A DNA stretch of 10,155 bases from Sulfurimonas sp. (GTDB lineage Bacteria > Campylobacterota > Campylobacteria > Campylobacterales > Sulfurimonadaceae), in contig NZ_JALOAA010000052.1 in the NCBI RefSeq assembly GCF_023229025.1, positions 1-10,155 of the forward strand, in the 5' to 3' direction. The notes under the pieces were generated by a model that saw nothing but the letters and a program-made list of their open reading frames with translations, did no database searches and was not told the origin of the DNA. Position 1 is the stretch's first letter. Every line of letters begins with the position of its first letter. A program made the translations under genes and the position numbers. Below are positions 1-6,701 of this stretch, in pieces.

Positions 1-532
1 TGATGGTTTTTTCTATAAAGGAAAAGAAGTTGCTGTAATCGGCGGCGGAGATACTGCCTTAGAGGAGGCTCTATACCTTGCGAAAATATGCTCTAAAGTC
101 TATCTCATCCATAGACGTGACTCATTTCGTGCAGCTCCAAACACAGTAAAAAGAGTAGAAAATTCCGAAAATATTGAGCTTATTTTAAACACTACTCCCG
201 AAGAAGTTTACGGCGATAATATGGGAGTTATCGGTATCAAGGTAAAAAACAGCAATGGAGAGATTCGTGATATAAAAGCACCAGGTGTTTTTGTTTTTGT
301 CGGAAACGATGTAAATAATCAAACTCTAATTCAAGAAGATGGAAGCTTTCTATGTGATGTAAGCAAGCAGGGAGAAATAATTGTTGATATCAGCATGAAT
401 ACCTCGGTTGAAGGTCTTTTTGCAGCAGGCGATATGCGTATAGCTGCTCCAAAACAGGTTGTTAGTGCTGCGGGTGACGGTGCCGTAGCTGCACTTGAAG
501 CTATATCTTATGTAGATGAAAAATTAAATTAA
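1..532 (+). CDS. trxB: Thioredoxin reductase, C-terminal part (5' end outside window)
   Basis: This is the 3' part of a flavoprotein that passes electrons from NADPH through FAD and a redox disulfide to thioredoxin in the cytoplasm. The frame is open from base 2; base 1 ends the preceding codon. The first visible residues, DGFFYKGK, normally follow directly after the CATC redox motif in TrxB, so about the first 40% of the protein is missing. Visible next are the NADPH-binding GGGDTALEEA stretch (about residues 15-24 of the fragment) and HRRDSFRA, which binds the NADPH 2'-phosphate. Near the end are the FAD-binding GLFAAGDMR segment and QVVSAAGDGA, which closes the flavin site. The variant RIAAPKQVV looks like the epsilonproteobacterial form of TrxB. 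It ends with TAA, 21 bases before dapB and without an apparent terminator, so it is probably cotranscribed with dapB. The family assignment is firm; only the extent is limited by the window. Confidence 0.95.
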   Translation, partial: DGFFYKGKEVAVIGGGDTALEEALYLAKICSKVYLIHRRDSFRAAPNTVKRVENSENIELILNTTPEEVYGDNMGVIGIKVKNSNGEIRDIKAPGVFVFVGNDVNNQTLIQEDGSFLCDVSKQGEIIVDISMNTSVEGLFAAGDMRIAAPKQVVSAAGDGAVAALEAISYVDEKLN

Positions 533-542
533 TTTATTTAAT

Positions 543-547
543 AGGAG
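543..547 (+). promoter_or_regulatory. Ribosome binding site of dapB
   Basis: AGGAG lies 6 bases upstream of the dapB ATG. It is a clear Shine-Dalgarno sequence in the short trxB-dapB gap and supports the chosen start. Confidence 0.75.
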
Positions 548-553
548 AATTAA

Positions 554-1321
554 ATGACACGAGTTGGTGTTTTTGGTGCAAATGGCAGAGTCGGCAGGTT
601 AATTATAGATGATTTAAAAGAGAGTGATAATATAAGTTTAAGCTCTGTATATGTCAGAAGTTCTCTCGACTTCTCCATTGACCCATCCGTTTTGGTAAGC
701 ACGGATATAGAATCATTTTTAAATGGATGCGACATTGTTATCGACTTCTCTCTTCCTGAGGCTTGTGAAATCCTTCTTGAAGCTGCTATAAAAACTCCAA
801 AACCACTTGTTATTGGAACAACCGGATTAAGCGCTCATCAACTTAATCTCCTAAGGCAAGCCAGTGAGAGTATGCCGATTTTATATGCTACAAACATGTC
901 TCTTGGCGTTGCACTCTTAAACAATCTAGTCTATCAAGCTGCAGCTGCACTTGAGGGTTTTGATATAGAGATAGTTGAGATGCACCACAAGCATAAAAAA
1001 GATGCTCCAAGCGGAACGGCTCTTACTCTTGGTGAGTCGGCAGCGCGCGGTCGTGGAGCTAATCTAGATAGTGTACGCATAAGTGGTAGAGACGGTAATA
1101 TCGGTGAGAGAAGCAGAGATGAAATCGCAGTTATGGCTCTTCGTGGCGGAGATATAGTCGGGCGTCATACTGTTGGTTTTTATAATGACGGTGAATTTAT
1201 AGAGCTAAACCATACGGCGACCTCAAGAAACACCTTTAGCAAAGGTGCTATAAGAGCAGCCTCTTGGCTAGTAAACAAAGAGGCGGGACTTTACTCCATA
1301 AGTGACTGTCTTGAGTTGTAA
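554..1321 (+). CDS. dapB: 4-hydroxy-tetrahydrodipicolinate reductase
   Basis: DapB reduces 4-hydroxy-tetrahydrodipicolinate to tetrahydrodipicolinate with NAD(P)H, in the cytoplasmic pathway to meso-diaminopimelate (peptidoglycan) and lysine. The 255 residues match the usual family length. The N-terminal Rossmann loop is GANGRVG (residues 8-14). GTTG (88-91) is the conserved cofactor-side loop. The signature EMHHKHKKDAPSGTA starts at residue 142; H144/H145 and K148 line up with the catalytic His159/His160 and Lys163 of E. coli DapB, and the SGT part binds substrate carboxylate. An AGGAG ribosome binding site at 543-547 lies 6 bases before the ATG and fixes the start. It follows trxB by 21 bases and precedes purF by 60. 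A dapB-purF neighbourhood is also known from Campylobacter. Nothing is missing or broken. Confidence 0.97.
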   Translation: MTRVGVFGANGRVGRLIIDDLKESDNISLSSVYVRSSLDFSIDPSVLVSTDIESFLNGCDIVIDFSLPEACEILLEAAIKTPKPLVIGTTGLSAHQLNLLRQASESMPILYATNMSLGVALLNNLVYQAAAALEGFDIEIVEMHHKHKKDAPSGTALTLGESAARGRGANLDSVRISGRDGNIGERSRDEIAVMALRGGDIVGRHTVGFYNDGEFIELNHTATSRNTFSKGAIRAASWLVNKEAGLYSISDCLEL

Positions 1322-1325
1322 AATA

Positions 1326-1355
1326 AACTCTATTTAATTTGCTTTTAGTATAATT
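1326..1355 (+). promoter_or_regulatory. Likely sigma-70 promoter of purF
   Basis: A perfect TATAAT -10 hexamer sits at 1349-1354 within the 60-base dapB-purF gap, preceded by T-rich sequence (TTTAATTTGCTTTTAG). No TTGACA-like -35 box is visible at the right distance. This agrees with the housekeeping promoters of Campylobacterota, where the -10 box dominates. The transcription start would fall near 1360-1362, about 20 bases before the purF start. The leader is too short for a purine riboswitch. The promoter is inferred from sequence only. Confidence 0.6.
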
Positions 1356-1370
1356 CCGTTAAATATTCTC

Positions 1371-1376
1371 GAGGAG
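1371..1376 (+). promoter_or_regulatory. Ribosome binding site deciding the purF GTG start
   Basis: GAGGAG ends 5 bases before the GTG at 1382 but only 3 bases before the overlapping ATG at 1380, which opens a two-codon frame (ATG TGC TAA). The spacing favours GTG, and only the GTG frame leads into PurF. Confidence 0.7.
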
Positions 1377-1381
1377 AAAAT

Positions 1382-2737
1382 GTGCTAAAAGATGTAAATG
1401 AAAAATGTGCAGTTGTAGGAATCTACGGTAATAAAGAAGCTTCAAAATTAGCTTATTTTTCGCTACATGCACTTCAGCATCGTGGACAAGAAGCAGCAGG
1501 AATCAGCTCCTCAGACGGAACAAAACTTCAAACAATCAAAAAGCGCGGTTTAGTTATGCGGGTATTTGATGAGAAAAAACTTGAAACCCTAAGGGGCTCA
1601 AGCGCAATTGGACATACACGCTACTCAACTGCCGGAGATGACTCCATTTTAGATGCTCAACCGGTATTTGCAAGATATGACTTGGGCGAGATGGCGATTG
1701 TTCATAACGGTAATCTTACAAATGCCGAAGAGATTAGAAACAAGCTAATTGATAAAGGTGCTATTTTTCAAACCTTTATGGATACTGAAAATCTTATACA
1801 CCTTATTGCCAAAAGCGAAAAAAGAAAACTCCTTGATAGAATTATTGATGCTGTACAAAAAATAGAGGGTGCTTTCTCCCTTGTATTTTTAAGCAGAACA
1901 AAGATGTTTGCAATGCGTGATAGACATGGTTTTCGACCATTAAGTCTAGGAAAACTTCCGGGAGGGGGCTATATAGTTGCAAGTGAGACTTGTGCATTTG
2001 ACCTTGTCGGTGCTGAGTTCATAAGAGACGTTGAACCCGGGGAACTTCTAATATTTAACGAAGGCGAAGAGCCAAGAAGCATAAAGGTTTTTGAACCTAC
2101 TCCAAAGCACTGTATTTTTGAATATGTATATTTTTCAAGACCAGACTCAAAAGTATTTGGTCAGAGTGTTTACCAGACTAGAAAAAATATGGGCAGAGAG
2201 TTAGCGCTTATTAAACCGGTTGAGGCTGATATGGTAATTCCGGTTCCCGATGGCGGAGTTCCTGCAGCCATAGGTTATGCACAAGAGAGCGGTATCCCTT
2301 ATGAGATGGGAATTATGCGTAATCACTATATTGGACGGACTTTTATTGAGCCGACACAAGAGATGAGAGACCTTAAAGTTAAGATGAAACTATCCCCCAT
2401 GATTGATATAATCAAAGGAAAAAGAGTTATAGTTGTTGATGACTCTATCGTTCGCGGGACAACCTCAAAGAGAATTATAAGAATGCTAAAGGAGGCTGGA
2501 GCGAGTGAGGTTCACATGAGAGTATCCTCTCCCCCGACAACAGATCCATGTTTTTACGGTGTAGATACGCCTGACAAAGATAAACTAATAGCTGCTAATA
2601 TGTCTCAAGATGATATATGTGAGTTTATCGAAGCGGATTCATTAGCCTATCTTGATGAAGCTTCGCTTTTAAGAAGTGTTAATTCAGAAGAAGACAACTA
2701 CTGTACAGCTTGTTTTACCGGAAAATATATAGTTTAA
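1382..2737 (+). CDS. purF: Amidophosphoribosyltransferase
   Basis: PurF catalyses the committed step of purine synthesis: PRPP plus glutamine gives 5-phosphoribosylamine. The frame starts at GTG and encodes 451 residues, the normal length. Residues 1-8 (MLKDVNEK) form a short propeptide, so Cys9 of CAVVGIYG would become the N-terminal nucleophile of the Ntn glutaminase domain after processing. Glutaminase motifs LQHRGQEAAG, GHTRYSTAG and HNGNLTN follow. The phosphoribosyltransferase domain carries the PRPP loop VIVVDDSIVRGTTS (about 349-362). Cys244, Cys390, Cys441 and Cys444 (CTAC) match the four [4Fe-4S] ligands of the Bacillus subtilis-type enzyme, so this is the oxygen-sensitive Fe-S class rather than the E. 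coli type. A TATAAT promoter and a GAGGAG ribosome binding site lie just upstream. Its TAA overlaps the ATG of the next gene by one base. Confidence 0.97.
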   Translation: MLKDVNEKCAVVGIYGNKEASKLAYFSLHALQHRGQEAAGISSSDGTKLQTIKKRGLVMRVFDEKKLETLRGSSAIGHTRYSTAGDDSILDAQPVFARYDLGEMAIVHNGNLTNAEEIRNKLIDKGAIFQTFMDTENLIHLIAKSEKRKLLDRIIDAVQKIEGAFSLVFLSRTKMFAMRDRHGFRPLSLGKLPGGGYIVASETCAFDLVGAEFIRDVEPGELLIFNEGEEPRSIKVFEPTPKHCIFEYVYFSRPDSKVFGQSVYQTRKNMGRELALIKPVEADMVIPVPDGGVPAAIGYAQESGIPYEMGIMRNHYIGRTFIEPTQEMRDLKVKMKLSPMIDIIKGKRVIVVDDSIVRGTTSKRIIRMLKEAGASEVHMRVSSPPTTDPCFYGVDTPDKDKLIAANMSQDDICEFIEADSLAYLDEASLLRSVNSEEDNYCTACFTGKYIV

Positions 2738-3696
2738 TGGAACAAGTAAATACTTTTGGTAACTACTTAAAGGCTAAGTTTGGTTGCAGAGTCTATAAAG
2801 TCGGTATTAATATATCTGGATTTACATGTCCAAATATTGACGGAACAGTAGCTAAAGGCGGGTGTACCTTTTGTGAAAATGACTCTTTTAGCGCAAGTAC
2901 CGGTGAAACTCAGGAGTTAAAGGGTTTTTACCTAAATTTAGAGTCTAAAACAAATCCAAATCTTGATAAACAGTTAGCTCAACTGGAGATGCAATTTAAC
3001 GCCATCAGTAAAAGACAGCGCCAAGAGTATGGAGCAAAGAAGTTCCTAGCCTATTTCCAATCCTTTACAAACACCTATGCACCGTTTGAAACACTAAAGG
3101 CTCTTTATGACAGGGCTCTCTCGTTTGATGATGTTGTAGGGCTTAGTATTGGCACTCGCTCAGACAGCATAACAGAGGAGACACTAGACTATTTAGCAGA
3201 ACTTGCCAAAGACAAAGAGATATGGATTGAGTTTGGAATTCAATCGGTATATGATGAGACTCTACAAAAAATAAATCGCGGACATGACAGCGCAAATGTT
3301 AAAGAGTGGATTTTAAAAGCAAAAAATAGAGGTCTAAACGTTTGCGGGCATCTAATATTTGGACTTCCCGATGAGACAAAAGAGATGATGCTTCGTACTG
3401 CTAAAGAGGCTTATAGCTGGGGCATAGACTCTGTGAAGTATCATCCGCTATATGTAGTAAAAAAGACAGCACTTGCAAATGATTTCATCAAGGGAAAATT
3501 CACACCCATTACTGAAGATGAGTATTTAGATGTTTTAGTAGAAGCGATAAAAATGAAGCCAAAGGGTATGTCGGTTCAGAGAGTAACAGCGGGGATAGAT
3601 GACAACTCCCTGCTCTCTCCGGAGTGGTGTAGAGACAAAAATAGTCAAATCAGAAAAATAAATATGGCACTCAAGTCTTTAGGAGTTAAATATTAG
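2737..3696 (+). CDS. YhcC-type (TIGR01212-like) radical SAM protein
   Basis: This is a predicted cytoplasmic radical S-adenosylmethionine enzyme of the E. coli YhcC/TIGR01212 group, with no reaction I can assign with confidence. The cluster motif CPNIDGTVAKGGCTFC (C31, C43, C46; CX11CX2C) is the atypically spaced [4Fe-4S] site of this family. Later blocks also match: QSFTNTYAP, GLSIGTRSDS, IWIEFGIQSVYDETLQKINRGHD and GHLIFGLPDET (about residues 97-215), which form the SAM barrel as in Elp3-like proteins. At 319 residues it is close to YhcC (about 309). I chose the ATG at 2737 because it overlaps the purF stop as TAATG, which implies translational coupling; no strong ribosome binding site is visible. 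It probably shares the purF transcript. Its TAG overlaps the stop codon of the convergent gene on the other strand. Confidence 0.9.
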   Translation: MEQVNTFGNYLKAKFGCRVYKVGINISGFTCPNIDGTVAKGGCTFCENDSFSASTGETQELKGFYLNLESKTNPNLDKQLAQLEMQFNAISKRQRQEYGAKKFLAYFQSFTNTYAPFETLKALYDRALSFDDVVGLSIGTRSDSITEETLDYLAELAKDKEIWIEFGIQSVYDETLQKINRGHDSANVKEWILKAKNRGLNVCGHLIFGLPDETKEMMLRTAKEAYSWGIDSVKYHPLYVVKKTALANDFIKGKFTPITEDEYLDVLVEAIKMKPKGMSVQRVTAGIDDNSLLSPEWCRDKNSQIRKINMALKSLGVKY

Positions 3697-4244
3697 TGAG
3701 CGTATAGCTTTGAGAATTGAGTTACACCCCTAAAGTGTGGAGGATAGGCAAAATAGACCCTAAACTCTCTAGATTCTCCCGGTATTAAATCTTTAGCTAC
3801 CACAAACTCATGGGTTATCTGCTGAACTTTAACATTAGAGTTAAAACTCCCTCCTGAGAAAAAATCAAAAAACCCACTTGGCTTATAAAATGATCCTGCT
3901 TTTACATTACCGCTTATGTGCCCTTTGTTTACAAGTTTAATCTCAAAGATAACCTTACCTATTTTGTGCTTTCCTTCATTCTTTACTACACCGCTATACA
4001 TTATCTCTTCGGTGCTAAGGTTTCTTTTATTCTCCAACTTATAAAGTTTTGCTATTTTTGTATATTTATCTACTACCAAGATGCTAAAACCCGCCATAAC
4101 AGAAGTTATTAGAAGAGTTGAGAAGATTATTTGAGATCTTATTTTAAAATTTTCTTTTTTAAATGCTAGCGCTATGCCGCCAATAAGAATTAATAAAATA
4201 ACCGCTAAAGCAATATAGTGCCACTCATTAAACAGTGTAATCAT
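3693..4244 (-). CDS. Two-helix membrane protein, DUF2393-like (second of a pair)
   Basis: This 183-residue protein has no known function. It has two hydrophobic helices (about residues 9-28 and 38-57) followed by a soluble region of about 125 residues, rich in beta-strand pattern and probably outside the cytoplasm. The soluble part contains the block YSGVVKNEGKHKIGKVIFEI and ends with a pattern (PGESREFRVYF) like that of small beta-sandwich domains. The protein shares layout and local motifs with the gene just upstream; both resemble the DUF2393 family (PF09624) of epsilonproteobacteria, from memory of the family and not from a search. I chose the ATG at 4244 because it overlaps the upstream stop as ATGA, the mark of translational coupling. 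The gene ends by overlapping the stop codon of the convergent radical SAM gene, with no terminator between them. Confidence 0.8.
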   Translation of the reverse strand: MITLFNEWHYIALAVILLILIGGIALAFKKENFKIRSQIIFSTLLITSVMAGFSILVVDKYTKIAKLYKLENKRNLSTEEIMYSGVVKNEGKHKIGKVIFEIKLVNKGHISGNVKAGSFYKPSGFFDFFSGGSFNSNVKVQQITHEFVVAKDLIPGESREFRVYFAYPPHFRGVTQFSKLYAH

Positions 4245-4753
4245 CTGCACTTTGCTCCCAACGTAATATTGTAGTCGCCGCCGTATGTAAAAGGCTCAAT
4301 TATCATCTTAAACTCCCTCTTCTCATCTTTTACGATACTATCCTCAATAATCGACATTTTATTAAGTGGTTTAAGCCTAAGTATATAATCTTTTATCTTC
4401 TTTCCCGTGTTTTTATAGACTGTAGCTGTGATTTGACAGCTTGAAAAATCTCTATCTGAGATATTTTTTACCGCTCCATAAAGAACAATTGCTTGAGTAA
4501 AATTTAATTTTTTTTGACTTATTATTGAGGTTTGATTTTTAAATATATACTCATGCATTTTGCTGTAACCGTATGTTGAGCCTACTATAAGTCCAAAAAA
4601 CGCAAAGAGTATAAAAAAGAGGGCGACAACTACTCTGTTTCTAAGAAGTATGCCTAATGTTACAAAAAGAATAAAAAGTAAAAATAGGGATGCAAACAGA
4701 ATATAATCATAAATTATCAGCTCATTTAGAAATTTAGTAATTACTCCTGTCAT
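4241..4753 (-). CDS. Two-helix membrane protein, DUF2393-like (first of a pair)
   Basis: This 170-residue protein of unknown function begins with a short polar segment, then two long hydrophobic helices (about 17-38 and 42-62). The remaining roughly 105 residues look like a beta-rich domain. The block VLYGAVKNISDRDFSSCQIT parallels YSGVVKNEGKHKIGKVIFEI in the following gene, so the two are probably an old tandem duplication: alike in architecture, diverged in sequence. It resembles the DUF2393 family of Campylobacterota. It starts 3 bases after the hisIE stop with only a weak ribosome binding site and overlaps the next gene as ATGA, so it sits inside an operon. Association of the two products in the membrane is a reasonable inference, but nothing in the sequence gives a substrate or activity. 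Confidence 0.8.
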   Translation of the reverse strand: MTGVITKFLNELIIYDYILFASLFLLFILFVTLGILLRNRVVVALFFILFAFFGLIVGSTYGYSKMHEYIFKNQTSIISQKKLNFTQAIVLYGAVKNISDRDFSSCQITATVYKNTGKKIKDYILRLKPLNKMSIIEDSIVKDEKREFKMIIEPFTYGGDYNITLGAKCR

Positions 4754-4756
4754 GCT

Positions 4757-5437
4757 TTAAGAATCTCTTGAGTTTTTCTCAGCTATTCCGCTCATGCCAA
4801 ATCTGCGAGCCAACTCCTGCTTAACTCTATCGGGAGAGATATTTTTTGCAGCAAGTGCAACTAGCATGTGATATGTTAAGTCTGCTGCCTCGTATATCAT
4901 CTCGCCTTCATCATTATCCTTGTAAGCAAAACTAAACTCTCCCGCCTCCTCTACAACTTTTTTCAAAATTGCGTTATCGCCTTTGCTTAAGAGTTTTGCA
5001 GTCCATGAGGAGTCGGGGTTTGCATTTTTTCTCTCTTGAATTGTATGATAAAGAGTATCGATAGTACCGTAGAGTGACTCACTGCTTACTTCTACATCGC
5101 TTTGAATATCACCTGATTCTAACTCTGTAAAAAAGCATGAACGACGACCTGTATGACATGCTACACCGTTTTGTATCACTTTGATTAAGAGTGTGTCATT
5201 ATCACAATCTATATAAAAAGAGTCTATCTCTTGAGTATGCCCGCTGCTCTCGCCCTTTTTCCAAAGACGTTGTTTGGAGCGGGAGAAGTAGTGCGCTGTT
5301 TTTGTTTTTAAGGATAGCTCAAGAGCCTCTTTGTTCATGTAAGCCATCATCAAAACTTCACCGCTGTTTAGATCTTGAACAATAACAGGCAAAAGGGAAA
5401 TCTTTTGCCAATCTATCCTGTTTACTGTATCTTGCAT
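4757..5437 (-). CDS. hisIE: Bifunctional phosphoribosyl-AMP cyclohydrolase / phosphoribosyl-ATP diphosphatase
   Basis: HisIE performs steps two and three of histidine synthesis: hydrolysis of phosphoribosyl-ATP to phosphoribosyl-AMP, then opening of the adenine ring. The HisI domain (about residues 8-115) shows YMNKEALELS, HYFSRSKQRLWKKGE and the metal site DCDND plus CHTGRRSC; Cys78, Cys94 and Cys101 are the expected zinc ligands, with the Asp residues binding magnesium. The HisE domain (about 123-215) has SWTAKLL, KKVVEEAGEF and EAADLTYHMLVAL, with Glu163, Glu164, Glu167, Glu183 and Asp186 as likely metal ligands of this all-helical pyrophosphatase. The 226 residues fit a normal fusion. The ATG lies one base after the stop of the SPFH gene and no ribosome binding site is visible, so translation is probably coupled. 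No other his gene is in the window, so it lies away from any his cluster at this locus. Confidence 0.96.
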   Translation of the reverse strand: MQDTVNRIDWQKISLLPVIVQDLNSGEVLMMAYMNKEALELSLKTKTAHYFSRSKQRLWKKGESSGHTQEIDSFYIDCDNDTLLIKVIQNGVACHTGRRSCFFTELESGDIQSDVEVSSESLYGTIDTLYHTIQERKNANPDSSWTAKLLSKGDNAILKKVVEEAGEFSFAYKDNDEGEMIYEAADLTYHMLVALAAKNISPDRVKQELARRFGMSGIAEKNSRDS

Positions 5438-5438
5438 A

Positions 5439-6551
5439 TTAGTTAGTTAATGATGCTTTTCTTTGAGGATCTTTCATATCAACCCAGATATTTGGAGTTG
5501 AACCACCAGGTGTTAAGAATATTTTTGCATCTTTGTTCTCTTTGAGCGCATCGTTAAATTTACCCTGAACTTGAATCTGCTCAAGTTTTAAAAGGTCCGG
5601 AGTCAACGATTTTGAGATTAAGTAGTTGGCTTTTGCTTTTGCTTCAGCTTCAATAGTAACGGCATCTGCCAAACCTTGTGCCTCAATTCTAGCTTTTTCA
5701 GCAATACCTCTTGACTCTGCAGCACGTCTTAGTGCCTCTTGCTCCGCACGTTGTACCTCTTGCTCCGCACGTTGAACTTGCTGCTTTGCTATTTGAACGT
5801 TTTCTATCTGCTCTTTTACTTTTGGAGGCAAAATTATTGCACGAAGTTGAATAGATTGTAAATCTGCAGGAGTATTCTCAAGACTCTCTATATTAGCTCT
5901 TATCTGCGTATCAATCTCTGTTGCAATCGTATTTCTCATCTGAGGAAGCGATTCTGCATCATATTTACCGACAACATTACGAACAATATCTCTTGCTACA
6001 GGGTTAATAATTTTATCTTCCCAAGCAAAACCCCAGTTTGAAATAGTTTGAGCTGCAAATTGTGCATCAAGTCTGTACTGAACGGTAAGTTCTATAGAGA
6101 CAGGTAGTCCACGCTTATCAAGAACAGTAATAGCAGGTCTGACATTTACACCAAGCGCATCACTTGTTCCGGTTTCAATAGTAGATGCATAGTTTACTAT
6201 ACGAACTTTTGTATCGACTTTATACACTTTTTGAATGATTGGAACAATAAAATGAAGTCCCGGAAGAAGTGCTTGATCAGAATATTTACCGTTTGTACTA
6301 AGTATTCCTCTTTGACCCTCTTCAATAATAGTAAACGGCTTAGCAAGCACCAATACCAGTACAACAGCTATTATAAAATATGCTATACCGGCTTTACCGC
6401 CGCCAAAGTTAAAGTCCATCTTTGGCATCTGAGGTATATTTGGTCCACCGCCGCTTCCGCCGCTTGATCTCTTTTGACTGCCGGCTCCTTCGCTCTTTTT
6501 TTTGTTAAAGTAGTCATTCATATCTGATGCCATTGTTATACTGTCCTTCAT
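5439..6551 (-). CDS. SPFH/prohibitin-like membrane protein
   Basis: This 370-residue protein belongs to the SPFH (stomatin/prohibitin/flotillin/HflK-C) superfamily, whose members form large rings at the inner membrane and often modulate membrane proteases or membrane domains. A polar, Gly/Ser-rich N terminus (residues 1-54, with GGSGGG and repeated Pro-Met) precedes one transmembrane helix (about 55-71). The SPFH domain follows (about 73-250; EEGQRGIL, LLPGLHFIVPIIQKVYKVD), then a charged Ala/Glu/Gln-rich coiled coil (about 245-310) and a tail. The pattern LRAIILPPKVKEQIENVQIAK is more prohibitin-like than HflK-like, and no hflC partner is present. The ATG at 6551 has an AGGA ribosome binding site 8 bases away; the internal ATG at 6533 has none. 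It heads the hisIE-DUF2393-DUF2393 run. The coiled coil contains an exact heptad duplication, listed separately. Confidence 0.9.
   Translation of the reverse strand: MKDSITMASDMNDYFNKKKSEGAGSQKRSSGGSGGGPNIPQMPKMDFNFGGGKAGIAYFIIAVVLVLVLAKPFTIIEEGQRGILSTNGKYSDQALLPGLHFIVPIIQKVYKVDTKVRIVNYASTIETGTSDALGVNVRPAITVLDKRGLPVSIELTVQYRLDAQFAAQTISNWGFAWEDKIINPVARDIVRNVVGKYDAESLPQMRNTIATEIDTQIRANIESLENTPADLQSIQLRAIILPPKVKEQIENVQIAKQQVQRAEQEVQRAEQEALRRAAESRGIAEKARIEAQGLADAVTIEAEAKAKANYLISKSLTPDLLKLEQIQVQGKFNDALKENKDAKIFLTPGGSTPNIWVDMKDPQRKASLTN
5735..5776 (-). repeat. In-frame 21-bp tandem duplication in the SPFH coiled coil
   Basis: Two adjacent 21-base units (5735-5755 and 5756-5776) differ at one base only. 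They encode one coiled-coil heptad twice (QRAEQEV then QRAEQEA when read along the protein). The unit length of seven codons keeps the heptad phase. Confidence 0.85.
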
Positions 6552-6701
6552 TTTTTTATTCCTTTTATTTGATATTACGCACTAAAACGAACGCGTCCGT
6601 TTTTCTAAAGAAACTTCGTTTTGTGGCAGGGACAAATGTCCCTACAACCCCCTAAAGCTACGAAAAACAAAGTTTTTCGAGAACTATAAGCTGCTATATT
6701 A
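6552..6701. repeat. Structured intergenic region with three inverted repeats
   Basis: This 150-base gap between the ilvE stop and the SPFH gene start is much longer than the other gaps here and contains three close inverted repeats. (a) 6584-6603 is a 20-base palindrome with one mismatched pair and an ACGCGT core. (b) AGGGACA / TGTCCCT at 6628-6634 and 6637-6643, perfect with a 2-base loop, is extended by TTGT / ACAA across a 3-base bulge. (c) CGAAAAAC / GTTTTTCG at 6661-6668 and 6672-6679 is perfect with a 3-base loop. The motif CGTTTT or its complement recurs in several arms, so larger folds are possible. None is followed by a T-run on the minus strand, so a standard intrinsic terminator is not supported. 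It looks like a dispersed repeat or small palindromic element, but only one copy is visible here. The last bases before 6551 hold the SPFH ribosome binding site. Confidence 0.6.

Noticed and set aside
1322..1381. Purine riboswitch or attenuator ahead of purF
   Set aside because: Only about 20 bases lie between the probable transcription start and the purF start, and no aptamer-like fold is visible.
2710..2736. Upstream TTG start that would lengthen the radical SAM protein by nine residues
   Set aside because: It lies inside purF, has no ribosome binding site, and the TAATG overlap with the purF stop at 2737 gives a better start.
3918..4112. Small plus-strand open frame opposite the second DUF2393-like gene, and similar ones at 8160-8408 and 9705-10019
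   Set aside because: They are antisense to well-supported genes, lack ribosome binding sites and show no recognisable protein pattern.
4245..4250. GTG start two codons upstream in the second DUF2393-like gene
   Set aside because: The ATG at 4244 forms an ATGA overlap with the preceding gene's stop, a common coupled start; the GTG adds only two residues.
6531..6533. Internal ATG as start of the SPFH protein
   Set aside because: No ribosome binding site precedes it, whereas the ATG at 6551 has AGGA at good spacing.
5439..6551. Calling the SPFH gene hflK
   Set aside because: The sequence after the SPFH domain is more prohibitin-like, and no hflC partner is adjacent.
6661..6679. Hairpin CGAAAAAC/GTTTTTCG as an intrinsic terminator of ilvE
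   Set aside because: The stem is weak in G/C and the minus-strand sequence after it (TAGCTTTAGGGGG) is not a T-run.
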